Assembly (NCBI RefSeq): GCF_000953675.1
Contig: NZ_LN679998.1
Span: 1,843,963-1,907,962, forward strand
Source of the DNA: Paraclostridium sordellii
GTDB lineage: Bacteria; Bacillota; Clostridia; Peptostreptococcales; Peptostreptococcaceae
DNA: 64,000 nt
Direction of reading: 5' to 3'
Shown here: positions 41,166 through 50,303 of the stretch, one piece after another
Numbering within the stretch: position 1 is the first letter of the stretch
Layout: each line of letters opens with the position of its first letter
Translations under genes and position numbers: made by a program
Notes under the pieces: model-generated
What the model was told of the DNA's origin: nothing
The model's input: the letters and a program-made list of their open reading frames with translations, nothing else
Databases searched by the model: none

Positions 41166-42282
41166 ATTTTAGCTTTATTGTTTGATTATAAGTATAAATA
41201 TCATCTATCAATGATTTTTCAAGATTATTTGAGTACTTAAATACAGTTTGAAGATTCGTATTTTTTAAAGAGTATTTGCTTCTTGTTTCATTAGAGTCTA
41301 TAACATCTTTTATTTCTCCATAATTTATGTCAGAATTTGTTATAGAATTAATAATCCTTATAGCACCTACTAAATAATCTCTATGTAATTGTTTCAACTT
41401 TGGATCTATTTGATCTGATCCCATACTAAATTTACATATATTTGATGCTGATTTTGAACTTGATATTTTAGTTTCTAAATTAACATCTATGTAGGCTGAA
41501 AATCCATCTCCTAAAACCCCAAAAGTTGTAAGGTTTTTATTTATGTCTTTATTCTTGTATTCAACACATTTTAAATTGTTTGTTTTCGCAAACTCTTTAG
41601 AATAATCAGATAGTTTGTTTTTTAATTCTAGCCTTTGTTCCTTAAATTCATTTTGTGAAACTTCTATTTCGTTTATTTTTTCCTCATTTCTATTTAAAGT
41701 TTTAGTCATTTCAAATACTATATTTTTTTCATAATAATTAAAATCAATTTCATTAAAATTTCTTATAGTTTCTTTTATTTTATTTTTTGCTAAACTTTGA
41801 TCATTAATCATTTCTATATATTCATTAATATTTAATCCTGAAATACTATTTGTATCTATTAATAAATCGTATAAAGCTCTTACCGTAGCATCATTTTTTG
41901 GTACTTTTCCATATTTATCTCTAAATATATTTCCACTGACTTGTATGGTATAATCAGTTTTATTCGCTACCATATTTATCATTATATACTCACGTCCAAT
42001 TTCACCTGAAATTTCTCTAGTTGCCAAGTTTAAAATTATGGTTTGTTTATCAGGCGTTACCTCTGGCTTAAATTCAGAAAGCTGCGAACTTATATTTTCT
42101 ATTAATTTTTGAGAGTCTTCGTATGTTAACGTTTTCTTATTAAAATTTGAATCAATTTTATTTAATGTATCACTTACATTATTCATAGTATCTTGCATCT
42201 CTTTATTCTTTTGAGACACACATCCTACCATACTAATTGTCATTAAAGTTGTTACAGTTAAAATTACTATTTTTCTTTTCAA
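41164..42282 (-). CDS. Putative lipoprotein of unknown function
   Basis: 372 residues. The N-terminal signal ends in a lipobox ISMVGC (Cys at about 20), so it is likely anchored outside the membrane. A helical segment (about 28-75) follows, then mixed beta/alpha sequence with motifs TPDKQTIILNLATREISGEIG and a long coiled-coil-like stretch LNRNEEKINEIEVSQNEFKEQRLELK. No family recognised. Start is TTG behind GGAGGTAAGAG. It follows the small 112-residue gene by 21 bp and is probably cotranscribed. Confidence 0.65.
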   Translation of the reverse strand: MKRKIVILTVTTLMTISMVGCVSQKNKEMQDTMNNVSDTLNKIDSNFNKKTLTYEDSQKLIENISSQLSEFKPEVTPDKQTIILNLATREISGEIGREYIMINMVANKTDYTIQVSGNIFRDKYGKVPKNDATVRALYDLLIDTNSISGLNINEYIEMINDQSLAKNKIKETIRNFNEIDFNYYEKNIVFEMTKTLNRNEEKINEIEVSQNEFKEQRLELKNKLSDYSKEFAKTNNLKCVEYKNKDINKNLTTFGVLGDGFSAYIDVNLETKISSSKSASNICKFSMGSDQIDPKLKQLHRDYLVGAIRIINSITNSDINYGEIKDVIDSNETRSKYSLKNTNLQTVFKYSNNLEKSLIDDIYTYNQTIKLK

Positions 42283-42303
42283 CTCTTACCTCCATTTCCA
42301 TAC

Positions 42304-42642
42304 CTATGCTGAATATAGCCATAGTTTATCAACCCACTTAATAGTTATATCCTTTGTTTTTAAATCCTCGCAAAGCAGTAAAATCATTTTATTTTCATCT
42401 GCAAATAGTTCATATATTATTTCATTTGGATTATGCTTATCATGTATTTTATCTACTGATATTATTCTTTCTCTAAATAGTTTTGGTATAGTATAACTTA
42501 TATTTAAAAGTTGTTCTGCCATAATTACTATATTATGTTTTTCATTAGTTCCAACATTAATATGTTCAGGTACATAATTTTTATAGATTTTAAATATTTT
42601 ACTCATTAAAAAGTCTTTAGCTTCAATTAATTTATTATTCAA
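42304..42642 (-). CDS. Small unrecognised protein
   Basis: 112 residues, soluble, with a helix-rich N-terminus (KLIEAKDFLMSKIFKIYKNYVPEHINVGTNEKHN) and a beta-rich C-terminus (EIIYELFADENKMILLLCEDLK, TIKWVDKLWLYSA). No signal peptide and no known motif. Start is TTG preceded by AGGGGG. It is the first gene of a pair with the downstream lipoprotein. Confidence 0.55.
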   Translation of the reverse strand: MNNKLIEAKDFLMSKIFKIYKNYVPEHINVGTNEKHNIVIMAEQLLNISYTIPKLFRERIISVDKIHDKHNPNEIIYELFADENKMILLLCEDLKTKDITIKWVDKLWLYSA

Positions 42643-42825
42643 AATAACAAACGCCCCCTAAATCATGTTTTTTAAATTTCAGTTGTCCAGTTAAATATAT
42701 ACACTTATTTTTAAAATTTTAATCAATAGCTTTTTATATCTGCTTAAAATAGATTAATTTTTAAATATAACTTTATTCACTCAATATATTATAAATAAAT
42801 TTTTCTATTATGTATATAAATTAAC

Positions 42826-42859
42826 AAAAAAAATAACCTTACAATAAGGTCATTTTTTA
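42826..42859 (-). terminator. Terminator after the Sel1 gene
   Basis: A7 then AATAACCTTA/TAAGGTCATT hairpin and T6, overlapping the stop at 42857. Confidence 0.7.
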
Positions 42860-43645
42860 TTTATTTAATTGTAATAATCTTTCTAGTTTTTTTTTCGCTT
42901 TTTCATGTCCTAAGTCAGAAGCTTTCTCATATATATTTATGGCTTTTTCATAATCAGTATCTACGCCTAGACCTTTCTCATACATACTTCCAATGTTGTA
43001 AAAAGCTTCTATACATCCATTCATAGCTGACTCTTGAAATAACTGCATAGCTATATCGTAATCTACTTGTGTACCTAATCCATCCCTATACATTTCACCC
43101 AAATTATTTTGACCTACTTCATCTCCTTGAGTTGCTGATTTCTTATAAAATTTAAAAGCTTTTTTATAGTCAATATCCACTCCTAATCCTTTTTCATGCA
43201 TATATCCTAGATTGCATTGTCCAATTTCATCCCCTTGAACTGCAGCTTGTTTGTAGTAGTTTATAGCTTTTTTATAATCAACCTTTACACCTATACCATT
43301 TTCATATATATAACCCAAATTGCACTGAGATTTTGGATTACCTTGTTTTGCTGATTTTTCAAACCAGTATAAAGATTTATCCAAATCTATTATATCTATA
43401 TTTTCATTTGTAAATATATCAACTTCAAAACACATCTCAAGAGCTTCTATACCTCCTTGGTATAGTAACCCTAGTAAATATTGAGCTCCTGAATTTCCTT
43501 GCAAAGCTGATTTTTTTAATAAAATCAAAGTTTTTTTAAAATCTAGATTTTCATAGTCGTTTAATATATATGAAATAGCTAACTCTACTTTTTCTTGTGC
43601 ATCTTTTTCATTATACTCATTTATACTATCCTCAAAATAATTCAT
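42857..43645 (-). CDS. Sel1-repeat protein
   Basis: 262 residues made mostly of Sel1-like (TPR-related) 36-residue repeats, about six from residue 48 onward. The repeating pattern is AxxxYKxxAxQGDxxxQxNLGYMYExGxGVxxDYxKA, for example near 97-132, 133-168 and 169-204. Such proteins are protein-protein interaction scaffolds. There is no signal peptide, so it is cytoplasmic here. GGAG lies before the ATG. It is monocistronic. Confidence 0.85.
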   Translation of the reverse strand: MNYFEDSINEYNEKDAQEKVELAISYILNDYENLDFKKTLILLKKSALQGNSGAQYLLGLLYQGGIEALEMCFEVDIFTNENIDIIDLDKSLYWFEKSAKQGNPKSQCNLGYIYENGIGVKVDYKKAINYYKQAAVQGDEIGQCNLGYMHEKGLGVDIDYKKAFKFYKKSATQGDEVGQNNLGEMYRDGLGTQVDYDIAMQLFQESAMNGCIEAFYNIGSMYEKGLGVDTDYEKAINIYEKASDLGHEKAKKKLERLLQLNK

Positions 43646-43759
43646 AACGACAATCTCCTTAAATTTTTCTTACTAATAACTACTTTGTCACTATTTTTTT
43701 TAAAAGTAAATAGAATTTAACAAAATAATAAAAAACTTACTCTTAATTAGTAGATTTAA

Positions 43760-44050
43760 TTAATTTTTACCTTTGGTTATTTTTATACTTAATTTCAATG
43801 CAATTAATAAGAATAATATTAATATTACTAGTATTATAGTCGGAGAAAATATATCAAAATATATAATTGATCCTAATATAGTAAAAAATATTCCTTCTAC
43901 TAAATTTAAGTTATTTTTTTTGTAAACTTGTCTTTTTACTTTTAAATTTTTAAATTTTTTGCTATTATAAGATTTTTTATTGCTAATAGTTAAAATAGTC
44001 ATAATTATTCCTAAAATAATAAAAATAATTCCAAATAATTTTATTGACAT
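43760..44050 (-). CDS. Small two- or three-helix membrane protein
   Basis: 96 residues: hydrophobic segment 5-23, a basic loop (KKSYNSKKFKNLKVKRQVYKKNN), then segments at about 53-70 and 72-90. No known domain. AAGGAAG is upstream of the ATG. It stands alone between the Sel1 gene and the ECF gene. Confidence 0.5.
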   Translation of the reverse strand: MSIKLFGIIFIILGIIMTILTISNKKSYNSKKFKNLKVKRQVYKKNNLNLVEGIFFTILGSIIYFDIFSPTIILVILILFLLIALKLSIKITKGKN

Positions 44051-44143
44051 TTATAACACTTCCTTATTTATTTATTTATTTAACTTTATCATATTTTTAT
44101 TTAAGTTTTCCAGTTTTTTACTAATATATATCTTTTATACACT

Positions 44144-44167
44144 AAAAAAGACCTTTACAGGTCTTTT
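44144..44167 (-). terminator. Terminator after the ECF S-component gene
   Basis: AAAAGACCT and AGGTCTTTT around a 4-bp loop, overlapping the stop at 44166. Confidence 0.75.
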
Positions 44168-44684
44168 ATGCTAAAGCTCTTCTTATTTCTAAATTATTAT
44201 TTAAATATTTAATAAAAATAGGTATAAAGATTAATTGAATTAATATCCCAGGTATGGCCATAGTTATATTTCCAAATACAAATAATAAAGGATTTACTTT
44301 TGGAGCTACAGTTATAGAAACTAAATATGCGCCAATTACTGCAAATAATCGTCCACCTAACATTGTGCAAAGTAAAGTTATGTATATTTTTTTAGTTTTA
44401 TTAAATATATAACCTGTTAAAAAACCATATGCACATAGTTCAAAGGCCATTATAGGCATTACTGGTATAATCGGTGGCATCCCTGTCATAAATCCACTAA
44501 GTATTGGTGTGATAATTCCTATTAACATCCCACAAACTGGTCCTAATAAAAATCCTCCTATTAACACCGGTATGTGCATTGGTAAAAATATATTTCCTGC
44601 TAAATTTACAGTATGAAATATCATCGGTAATATAATTCCGAAAGCTATAAGCATTGATGAAAAAGCTATTTTTTTACTTTTCAT
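44166..44684 (-). CDS. ECF transporter S-component
   Basis: 172-residue membrane protein with about six hydrophobic segments. The N-terminal SSMLIAFGIILPMIFHTVNLAG and LPMHIPVLIGGFLLGPVCGMLIGIITPILS blocks are the typical substrate-binding S-subunit pattern of energy-coupling-factor vitamin/metal transporters. The EcfA/EcfT energising genes are not in this window, so it would share a common module (group II). It follows the methyltransferase gene by 20 bp, so the imported compound may relate to that enzyme. Substrate unknown. Confidence 0.8.
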   Translation of the reverse strand: MKSKKIAFSSMLIAFGIILPMIFHTVNLAGNIFLPMHIPVLIGGFLLGPVCGMLIGIITPILSGFMTGMPPIIPVMPIMAFELCAYGFLTGYIFNKTKKIYITLLCTMLGGRLFAVIGAYLVSITVAPKVNPLLFVFGNITMAIPGILIQLIFIPIFIKYLNNNLEIRRALA

Positions 44685-44704
44685 TTTATTTTCTCCTCCA
44701 GATA

Positions 44705-45295
44705 TTAATTTTTAACTAAAACCAAATAATAAATTTGATCATTTTCAAAAGCTTCTAAAACCTTTAAGCCATTTTTTTCAAATATTTTTCTTTGATTATT
44801 AACAGGTATTAACCTAGCTTTACTTACAGACTTGCCTTTTTCTTTGTGCATATTATTTAAGAACTCTCTACTATTTGAATGAGCTATAATGAGTTTTCCA
44901 TTTTTATTTAAATTTTTATTTATTAAAGTTTTTACTGTTTTTGTTTTGTTTTCCAAGTGAGGAAACATTGAATATAATATGATTTTGTCATACTTTTCAT
45001 ATATTTCTTCTTCTTCTACATCCTTTATTTCAAATTCTATATTTTCTAAATTTTTATATTTTTCTTTTGCTATATTTAGCATGCCAGTTGAAATATCAAC
45101 TCCTTTTATATATCCCCCTTTATTTAAAGCTTTTATAAAAGGTATTATTACGCCCGTTCCCGTTCCAACATCTAATATTCTTTCGTTTGATTTTATATCT
45201 AATTTTGATAACAGTAAATTTATTTTTTCTTCATTTACTTCTATTATAGAGTCCCATTCTTTTGCTATTTTATTAAAAAATTCTACTTGATTCAT
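44705..45295 (-). CDS. Class I SAM-dependent methyltransferase
   Basis: 196 residues. Motif I RILDVGTGTGVIIPF (about 39-53), acidic residue after beta2 (GVDIS), motif II-like EIKDVEEEEI and post-motif ILYSMFPHLENK; the last 60 residues form the cap and LIIAHSNS strand. Substrate is not visible; the fold resembles UbiE/small-molecule methyltransferases. AAGGAGG is 5 bases from the ATG. It is the first gene of a two-gene unit with the ECF S-component. Confidence 0.85.
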   Translation of the reverse strand: MNQVEFFNKIAKEWDSIIEVNEEKINLLLSKLDIKSNERILDVGTGTGVIIPFIKALNKGGYIKGVDISTGMLNIAKEKYKNLENIEFEIKDVEEEEIYEKYDKIILYSMFPHLENKTKTVKTLINKNLNKNGKLIIAHSNSREFLNNMHKEKGKSVSKARLIPVNNQRKIFEKNGLKVLEAFENDQIYYLVLVKN

Positions 45296-45327
45296 AATAC
45301 CTCCTTAAATATTTATTTTATAAAACA

Positions 45328-45365
45328 AAAAAGCCATGAAGAGTTTAAACCCTTCATGGCTTTTT
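45328..45365 (-). terminator. Terminator after the MFS gene
   Basis: Strong hairpin GCCATGAAG/CTTCATGGC around GTTTAAAC, A5 and T5 flanks, between the MFS stop and the methyltransferase start. Confidence 0.85.
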
Positions 45366-45429
45366 ATTATCTAAAAAAATTATAGTTTCATTTAGTATCA
45401 TTTGTCAACTAATATTAGTTTTTATTTTA

Positions 45430-46707
45430 TTATATAACTTCAGGTAACTCATCATAATATTTATACTTATCTTCTTTGATTGCAATTGTTGCTGCAATTA
45501 TTGTTAAAATACTCATTACTATAAACATCATAAAGCCTTTCTTATATCCATTTATTCCAACTCCATTAATTTGTATCATAAATCCTATAAATAAATTTAT
45601 AATTCCACTTCCAATAAATTCTGCAGTATTTATTATACTTGTAGATAATCCTAAATATTCTTCCTTATTTTTATATTTAACGTCACTAAAAGCTTGTAAA
45701 TGAGTCATATTTATACATCCAATCAAAAAAAATGCAACAGGTAAAAATACTATGGATGGTTTTACATCTTTAGCAATTACTATAAATGTCCATATAAATA
45801 GGTTTAATAATCCACCTAGTCTTACTATATTAAACTTATTCCCCTTATATTTTTTAAATAAAATATTCATAACTATAGCCCCAAATACAAGTCCATAAGT
45901 TAAAAAAGAAACTATAAATGCAGATACACTTTTACTTAAACCATAAATATCAACTATATAGCTAACTCCCCATAAACTACTAAAAGCAGTTGTTACTCCT
46001 ACTAAAGAAAACATTATAACAGAATTATATAATGTTGATTTTTTTGTTAAAACAGATTTAAGACCTAATTTTATATTTCTATTTGTAGTTTTTCCTTTAT
46101 TTTTATTTAGATTAAATCCACATTCTTGAGGATTATTTCTTACAACAAAGTATATACTTATCCCAAATAAAATCCCTATTAAACCTATTAATATAAATGA
46201 ACTTCTCCAACCTAAGATTTCTGTAAGTAATGCAAGGGGAAATGTTGCAAATACACTTCCTAAATTCCCTATAAGTGAAAACTTTGCAGAAGCTGGTGCA
46301 AATTCTTCTTTTTTAAACCAATTTCCTTGAACTTTAAACATAGAAAGTAAAATAACTGATGTTCCAGCACCCACCATTACTCTAGATACATATGCCAATT
46401 CTATATTTTGTATAAATCCAAATAATATAGAACCAAGACCTGCTATTATCATTCCTAAACTACTTATATTTCTAGCTCCGAACTTATCTATAATAACTCC
46501 TGCTGGTATTTGCATAAATGCATATGAGTATAAAGTAAATGAAGCTATATTTGATATTTCTATAGAGTTAAACCCTAATTCATTTGATAAGTTATCAGAA
46601 ATAACCGCAGTTGACATTCTTAAAAACAAAACAAGCACAAATGAAATTGTAAGCACCCACCATATACTCCATTTAATCCTAGAATACGTTTTCTCTTGAA
46701 ACTCCAT
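45430..46707 (-). CDS. MFS transporter
   Basis: About 425 residues with 12 membrane segments. Signature elements are SFTLYSYAFMQIPAGVIIDKFGARN between helices 2 and 3 (the RKxGR-type loop reads DKFGAR) and RVMVGAGTSVI in helix 4. The central loop NKNKGKTTNRNIKLGLKS is basic. It resembles the ACS/nitrate-nitrite-like MFS groups; the substrate is not identifiable. I start at the ATG at 46707 since the GTG 15 bp upstream overlaps the GGTGG ribosome site. It is monocistronic. Confidence 0.85.
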   Translation of the reverse strand: MEFQEKTYSRIKWSIWWVLTISFVLVLFLRMSTAVISDNLSNELGFNSIEISNIASFTLYSYAFMQIPAGVIIDKFGARNISSLGMIIAGLGSILFGFIQNIELAYVSRVMVGAGTSVILLSMFKVQGNWFKKEEFAPASAKFSLIGNLGSVFATFPLALLTEILGWRSSFILIGLIGILFGISIYFVVRNNPQECGFNLNKNKGKTTNRNIKLGLKSVLTKKSTLYNSVIMFSLVGVTTAFSSLWGVSYIVDIYGLSKSVSAFIVSFLTYGLVFGAIVMNILFKKYKGNKFNIVRLGGLLNLFIWTFIVIAKDVKPSIVFLPVAFFLIGCINMTHLQAFSDVKYKNKEEYLGLSTSIINTAEFIGSGIINLFIGFMIQINGVGINGYKKGFMMFIVMSILTIIAATIAIKEDKYKYYDELPEVI

Positions 46708-46916
46708 AATTTCCACAACCACCTTTTTTAAAAATATATAACCCTAATAAATATTATCATCCCACTAAATTTTTTTCAATATAATGAAATATTTTTTATT
46801 TTTTCATATATATGAAATTTTAAATTTGATAACCTCTACTTTATTAAGTTGAGTTAAAGATTTGATAGGATATATTAATATATCAAGATTATATAGTACT
46901 TTTTATAAACACAATA

Positions 46917-46954
46917 AATAGATATACGTATATTAAAATCCTGTATATCTATTT
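46917..46954 (-). terminator. Terminator after the VanZ-like gene
   Basis: AAATAGATATAC (46917-46928) pairs with GTATATCTATTT (46943-46954), ending at the stop. Confidence 0.7.
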
Positions 46955-46955
46955 A

Positions 46956-47543
46956 TCAATATCTTATCTTTTCAATCACTTGCTCAATATTAAGTTTTTT
47001 AACTATTTTTTTAAATAATTTAAAGCAAATTAATCCTATAGCAGATCCTATAATATTAAAAATAACATCATCGATATTACTTACACTAAATATTGTAAAC
47101 AATTGAATTATCTCTATTAAGCTTGATGTAATTGTACTAATTAATATTATTTTTAAAAAGCTATTTATTTTCTTAAAAAGTAATGGAAGCAAAAATCCTA
47201 GAGGTATAAAGTAAATTACATTTAAAATTATGCTCTTAATAATTTTATTGTTATGTATTCCGTCTTTTAAAATATTTACCGTCTCTTTAAATGGAATAAT
47301 ATTAATAATACCATCTACGCCTGAAAAAGTATATTGATATGAATTTAGTGGACTTGAAATCATAATTATACAAAATTTAAAAATGGTCAATCTTATAAGT
47401 ATTAAGAAATATATTACTAGTATTAGCAAAGCTCCCTCTTTAGTTAAATCTAAAGTTCGCCTTAATTTAGCTAAATATAACCTAAATATAGCCCATACAA
47501 CAATTGTTAAACCCACAATTGTTATAAAGTTCAAATGCATCAT
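46956..47543 (-). CDS. VanZ-like membrane protein
   Basis: 195 residues with about five membrane segments. The VanZ motif region NIIPFKETVNIL (about 86-97) after the second segment, then NVIYFIPLGFLLPLLF and SLIEIIQLFTIFSVSNIDDVIFNIIGSAIG, is diagnostic. VanZ-family proteins are linked to low-level teicoplanin resistance in enterococci, but most genomic members are uncharacterised. No van genes adjoin it. The ATG is behind AAGGGAG. It is monocistronic. Confidence 0.88.
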   Translation of the reverse strand: MMHLNFITIVGLTIVVWAIFRLYLAKLRRTLDLTKEGALLILVIYFLILIRLTIFKFCIIMISSPLNSYQYTFSGVDGIINIIPFKETVNILKDGIHNNKIIKSIILNVIYFIPLGFLLPLLFKKINSFLKIILISTITSSLIEIIQLFTIFSVSNIDDVIFNIIGSAIGLICFKLFKKIVKKLNIEQVIEKIRY

Positions 47544-47645
47544 TATATTACTCCCTTTTGTTTATTGTCTAACTTACATTATATCAAACTGATATTTATA
47601 ATTATTTACAAAAAAGTAAAAAAATACTTAATTTATTTTTAATAT

Positions 47646-47672
47646 AAAAAGAGAGGTAGAAACCTCTCTTTT
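47646..47672 (-). terminator. Terminator after the methionine gamma-lyase pseudogene
   Basis: AAAAAGAGAGG and CCTCTCTTTT arms around a short loop, 25 bp past the stop. Confidence 0.8.
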
Positions 47673-47694
47673 ATTTATGTAAAAAGAAAACTTA

Positions 47695-48888
47695 TTATAA
47701 TCTATCAAGACCTTGTTTTAAATCATCTATTATATCTTCAGAATCTTCTAGTCCTACAGAAATTCTTATTAAACCATCTGAAATACCAGCTTCAGCTCTT
47801 TCCTCAGCTGTATAAGGAGAGTGAGTCATTGAAGCAGGATGTTGTATTAATGTCTCGCAATCACCTAAGCTAACTGCAAGAGTACATAATTCTAAAGAGT
47901 TAAGTAGTTTTTTACCTGCCTCTAGGCCACCTTTAACTTCAAATGCTATCATACCACCAGGTAAATCCATTTGTTTTTTAGCTAATTCACGTTGAGGGAA
48001 ACTTTCAAGTCCAGGGTAATTAACTTTTATTACATTGTTATGTCCTTCTAGAAATTTAGCAACTTCTAGTGCATTTTTACTATGTTTATCCATTCTAATT
48101 TGTAAAGTTTTCATACCTCTTAATATTAAGTAAGCATCAAATGGGCTAAGTACAGCACCTGTCATATCTTTTACACCAAATAATCTTACTTGATCTATAA
48201 ATTCTTTTTTACCAACAACGAAACCTGCTATAACGTCTCCATGTCCGTTTAAGTATTTAGTTGCAGAGTGAACTACAACATCAGCTCCCCATTCTAGAGG
48301 TCTTTGTATGTAAGGAGTACAGAAAGTATTATCTACCATAACTAAACAATCTTTCTTTTCATGAGCTATTTTAGCTACAGCTTCTATATCTATTAATTTT
48401 AAGTCTGGGTTTGCAGGAGTTTCTAGATAAACTACTCTAGTATTTTCTTTCATAGCGGCTTTAATTTCATCTAAATTAGTTGCATCTACAAAAGTTACTT
48501 CAACCCCATATCTTGTTAATCCATGATTTAATAATGCAAAAGTACAACCGTATAAAGTTTTTGATGCAACAACATGGTCTCCAGCTTTTAAAGCTGTTCA
48601 TAATGCTGAAGATATAGCTCCTATTCCTGATGCAGTAGACATACAAGCTTCTGCACCTTCTAATAAAGCTACTTTTTCTTCTAATTGAGTATTAGTTGGA
48701 TTTCCAAGTCTTGTGTATATATATCCACCTTCTTGAAGTGCGAATCTTCTTCCACCTTGTTCTGCACTATCAAATACAAATGTTGATGTTTGGCATATTG
48801 GTGTAGTTAATGCTCCAGATACAGGATCTTTGTGATGTCCTCCATGTATCGCTCTTGTAGCAAATTTCTTGTTTTTTAAGTTTTCCAT
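47695..48888 (-). pseudogene. megL: Methionine gamma-lyase interrupted by one in-frame TGA
   Basis: PLP enzyme of the Cys/Met metabolism family that splits methionine to methanethiol, ammonia and 2-oxobutyrate. The reading frame is intact for 397 codons except for TGA at 48598-48600 (codon 97). The flanks read GAISSAL[14 protein letters not shown], where the family has Trp; TGG to TGA is a one-base change. The rest is well preserved: [15 protein letters not shown], Tyr in [15 protein letters not shown] lysine in [11 protein letters not shown], and a normal C-terminus. GGAGG lies before the ATG, and a sigma-A promoter and cre-like site are upstream. The fragment 47695-48453 could be made from an internal ATG but would lack the N-terminal active-site residues. 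Recent inactivation or a base-call error are both possible. Confidence 0.88.
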
Positions 48889-48935
48889 AGTAATTCTCCT
48901 CCTAGATTTTGATTAAATAGTAGTGTCTTACTTTG

Positions 48936-48949
48936 TGAAAACGATTACT
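48936..48949. promoter_or_regulatory. Candidate CcpA cre site upstream of megL
   Basis: TGAAAACGATTACT fits the TGNAANCGNWNNCW consensus at every fixed position. It lies between the promoter and the ribosome binding site, where bound CcpA would block transcription. Confidence 0.45.
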
Positions 48950-48964
48950 CTCGCCTTCTCTTTA

Positions 48965-48993
48965 AATATAACATCCTTAAATTTTTTTGTAAA
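48965..48993 (-). promoter_or_regulatory. megL promoter
   Basis: Minus strand: -35 TTTACA (48988-48993), 17-bp spacer, -10 TATATT (48965-48970), about 75 bp before the start codon. Confidence 0.6.
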
Positions 48994-49160
48994 TAAATTG
49001 GAAATAAGTAGTAAAACTTAGATAATTTTAAATATTTTAATAAAAAATTTTTTTAATTTTTTATTGATAAAAACTTAAATTTAATATGTTTTAAGCTTAT
49101 ATTTTTATATTTTTTTTATATTTTAAGGTAAGTATAAATTTAATATTTAGATATAATTTC

Positions 49161-49196
49161 AAAAAAAATACCAGTAGAAATTTTACTGGTATTTTT
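49161..49196 (-). terminator. Terminator for the 49.4-50.2 kb methyltransferase
   Basis: ATACCAGTA/TACTGGTAT hairpin with A7 and T6 flanks; unusually far (about 165 bp) past the stop. Confidence 0.7.
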
Positions 49197-49361
49197 TATA
49201 TTAAATATTTTTGACATGGAAAATTTATTTTATTTTATATAATATATTTATGCTTAAATTTTTATTTAATTCCTAATAATTATTCACTCAAATTTTGTAT
49301 ATATAATCGTATATAATTCAATTGTAATATTTAGAATAAATTAATTTATATCAATTCTAAT

Positions 49362-50186
49362 TTATACCTTCTTTGATACTATCATAAAGTGAGGGCTCAT
49401 ACCCATTAAAGATTCTTCTGTATCTGTTTGATTTAAAATTTTAAGCAATATATTTCGCTTCTCTTCATCTTTCCAATATTCATTTAAAAAAGGTGTGAAC
49501 CAAATAATACCTTCTATAGCGTGTTTTTGAATAGTTTCAAACCCAACTACTTCTAATTCTTCTTGTAACTCTCTAGGAGTATGAAAATAAGCTTGAGTTA
49601 TAAAATTTGAATACTCTTTTGGTCTTATATGAACTCCACTAATTAATTCATTTTGTATCATATTAAAATATATAGGATCATCTAAAAACTCATTTCCATT
49701 TCCATAAGTAGATAGAGCCCATGTTGTTGAACTAAACTTAGAAATTCCTACTGAAAATAATATTCCTCCTTTTTTCAAAACTCTCTTAGCCTCATTTAAT
49801 GCTTTTTTTCTATCTTCTCTATTTTGAAGATGATATAAAGGTCCCATAAGAAGAACTATATCTGCACTTTCATTCACTCTATTTATATTTCTTGCATCAC
49901 ATACTTCTGCCTTAAATAAATTATCTTTGGACTGACTTTTTATAGCATATTCAACTGCATTAGGTGCCAACTCTAATAGATGGACTTCATTTCCTTCACT
50001 AGCTAACCAAGAAGAATATACCCCTATCCCGCCTCCTACATCATAAATTATATTTCCTTTTTTTACTATATAATTACTTAAAACTTCTTTTGTTCTATAA
50101 AATTCTACTATTCCTAATCCTCTTTCTAACCGTCCCTTTTCTGCTCCATTATTGTAAAAATCAAATACTTCATCTATATTCTCCAT
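49362..50186 (-). CDS. Class I SAM-dependent methyltransferase
   Basis: 274 residues. Motif I IIYDVGGGIGVYSSWLA (about 46-62), acidic end of beta2 VHLLELAP, motif II CDARNI, and LLMGPLYHLQNREDRKKALNEAKRVLKKGG, typical of the Methyltransf_11/25 group. The C-terminal third (FHTPRELQEELEVVGFETIQ, HFMIVSKK) is an added cap. Substrate unknown; no partner genes. GGGGGAA precedes the ATG. It is divergent from an acetyltransferase gene. Confidence 0.85.
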   Translation of the reverse strand: MENIDEVFDFYNNGAEKGRLERGLGIVEFYRTKEVLSNYIVKKGNIIYDVGGGIGVYSSWLASEGNEVHLLELAPNAVEYAIKSQSKDNLFKAEVCDARNINRVNESADIVLLMGPLYHLQNREDRKKALNEAKRVLKKGGILFSVGISKFSSTTWALSTYGNGNEFLDDPIYFNMIQNELISGVHIRPKEYSNFITQAYFHTPRELQEELEVVGFETIQKHAIEGIIWFTPFLNEYWKDEEKRNILLKILNQTDTEESLMGMSPHFMIVSKKV

Positions 50187-50303
50187 AAATATTCCCCCTA
50201 ATTTTATTACTTAAATTATAGTTAAGTTTTGCAACCATTTCAATTATAAAGGTATTTATATATATTATATAGAATATATCTTTATATATTGGAGGTGACT
50301 TAG

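Larger units (their letters stand above)
48889..49361. other. Intergenic region, 473 bp
   Basis: Contains the methionine lyase promoter and cre-like site at its left, a terminator at 49161-49196 for the methyltransferase gene, and otherwise featureless AT-rich sequence. I saw no S-box or T-box motifs. Confidence 0.6.

Noticed and set aside
48598-48600. Recoding of TGA (as Trp or selenocysteine) in the methionine gamma-lyase gene
   Set aside because: The response regulator at 32166 ends in TGA in an ATGA overlap, so TGA is a normal stop here; the family has Trp at this site and no selenocysteine insertion hairpin is evident.
48889-49361. Riboswitch (S-box or T-box) upstream of the methionine lyase gene
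   Set aside because: I looked for the conserved S-box and T-box words and did not see them; only a promoter and a cre-like site are supported.
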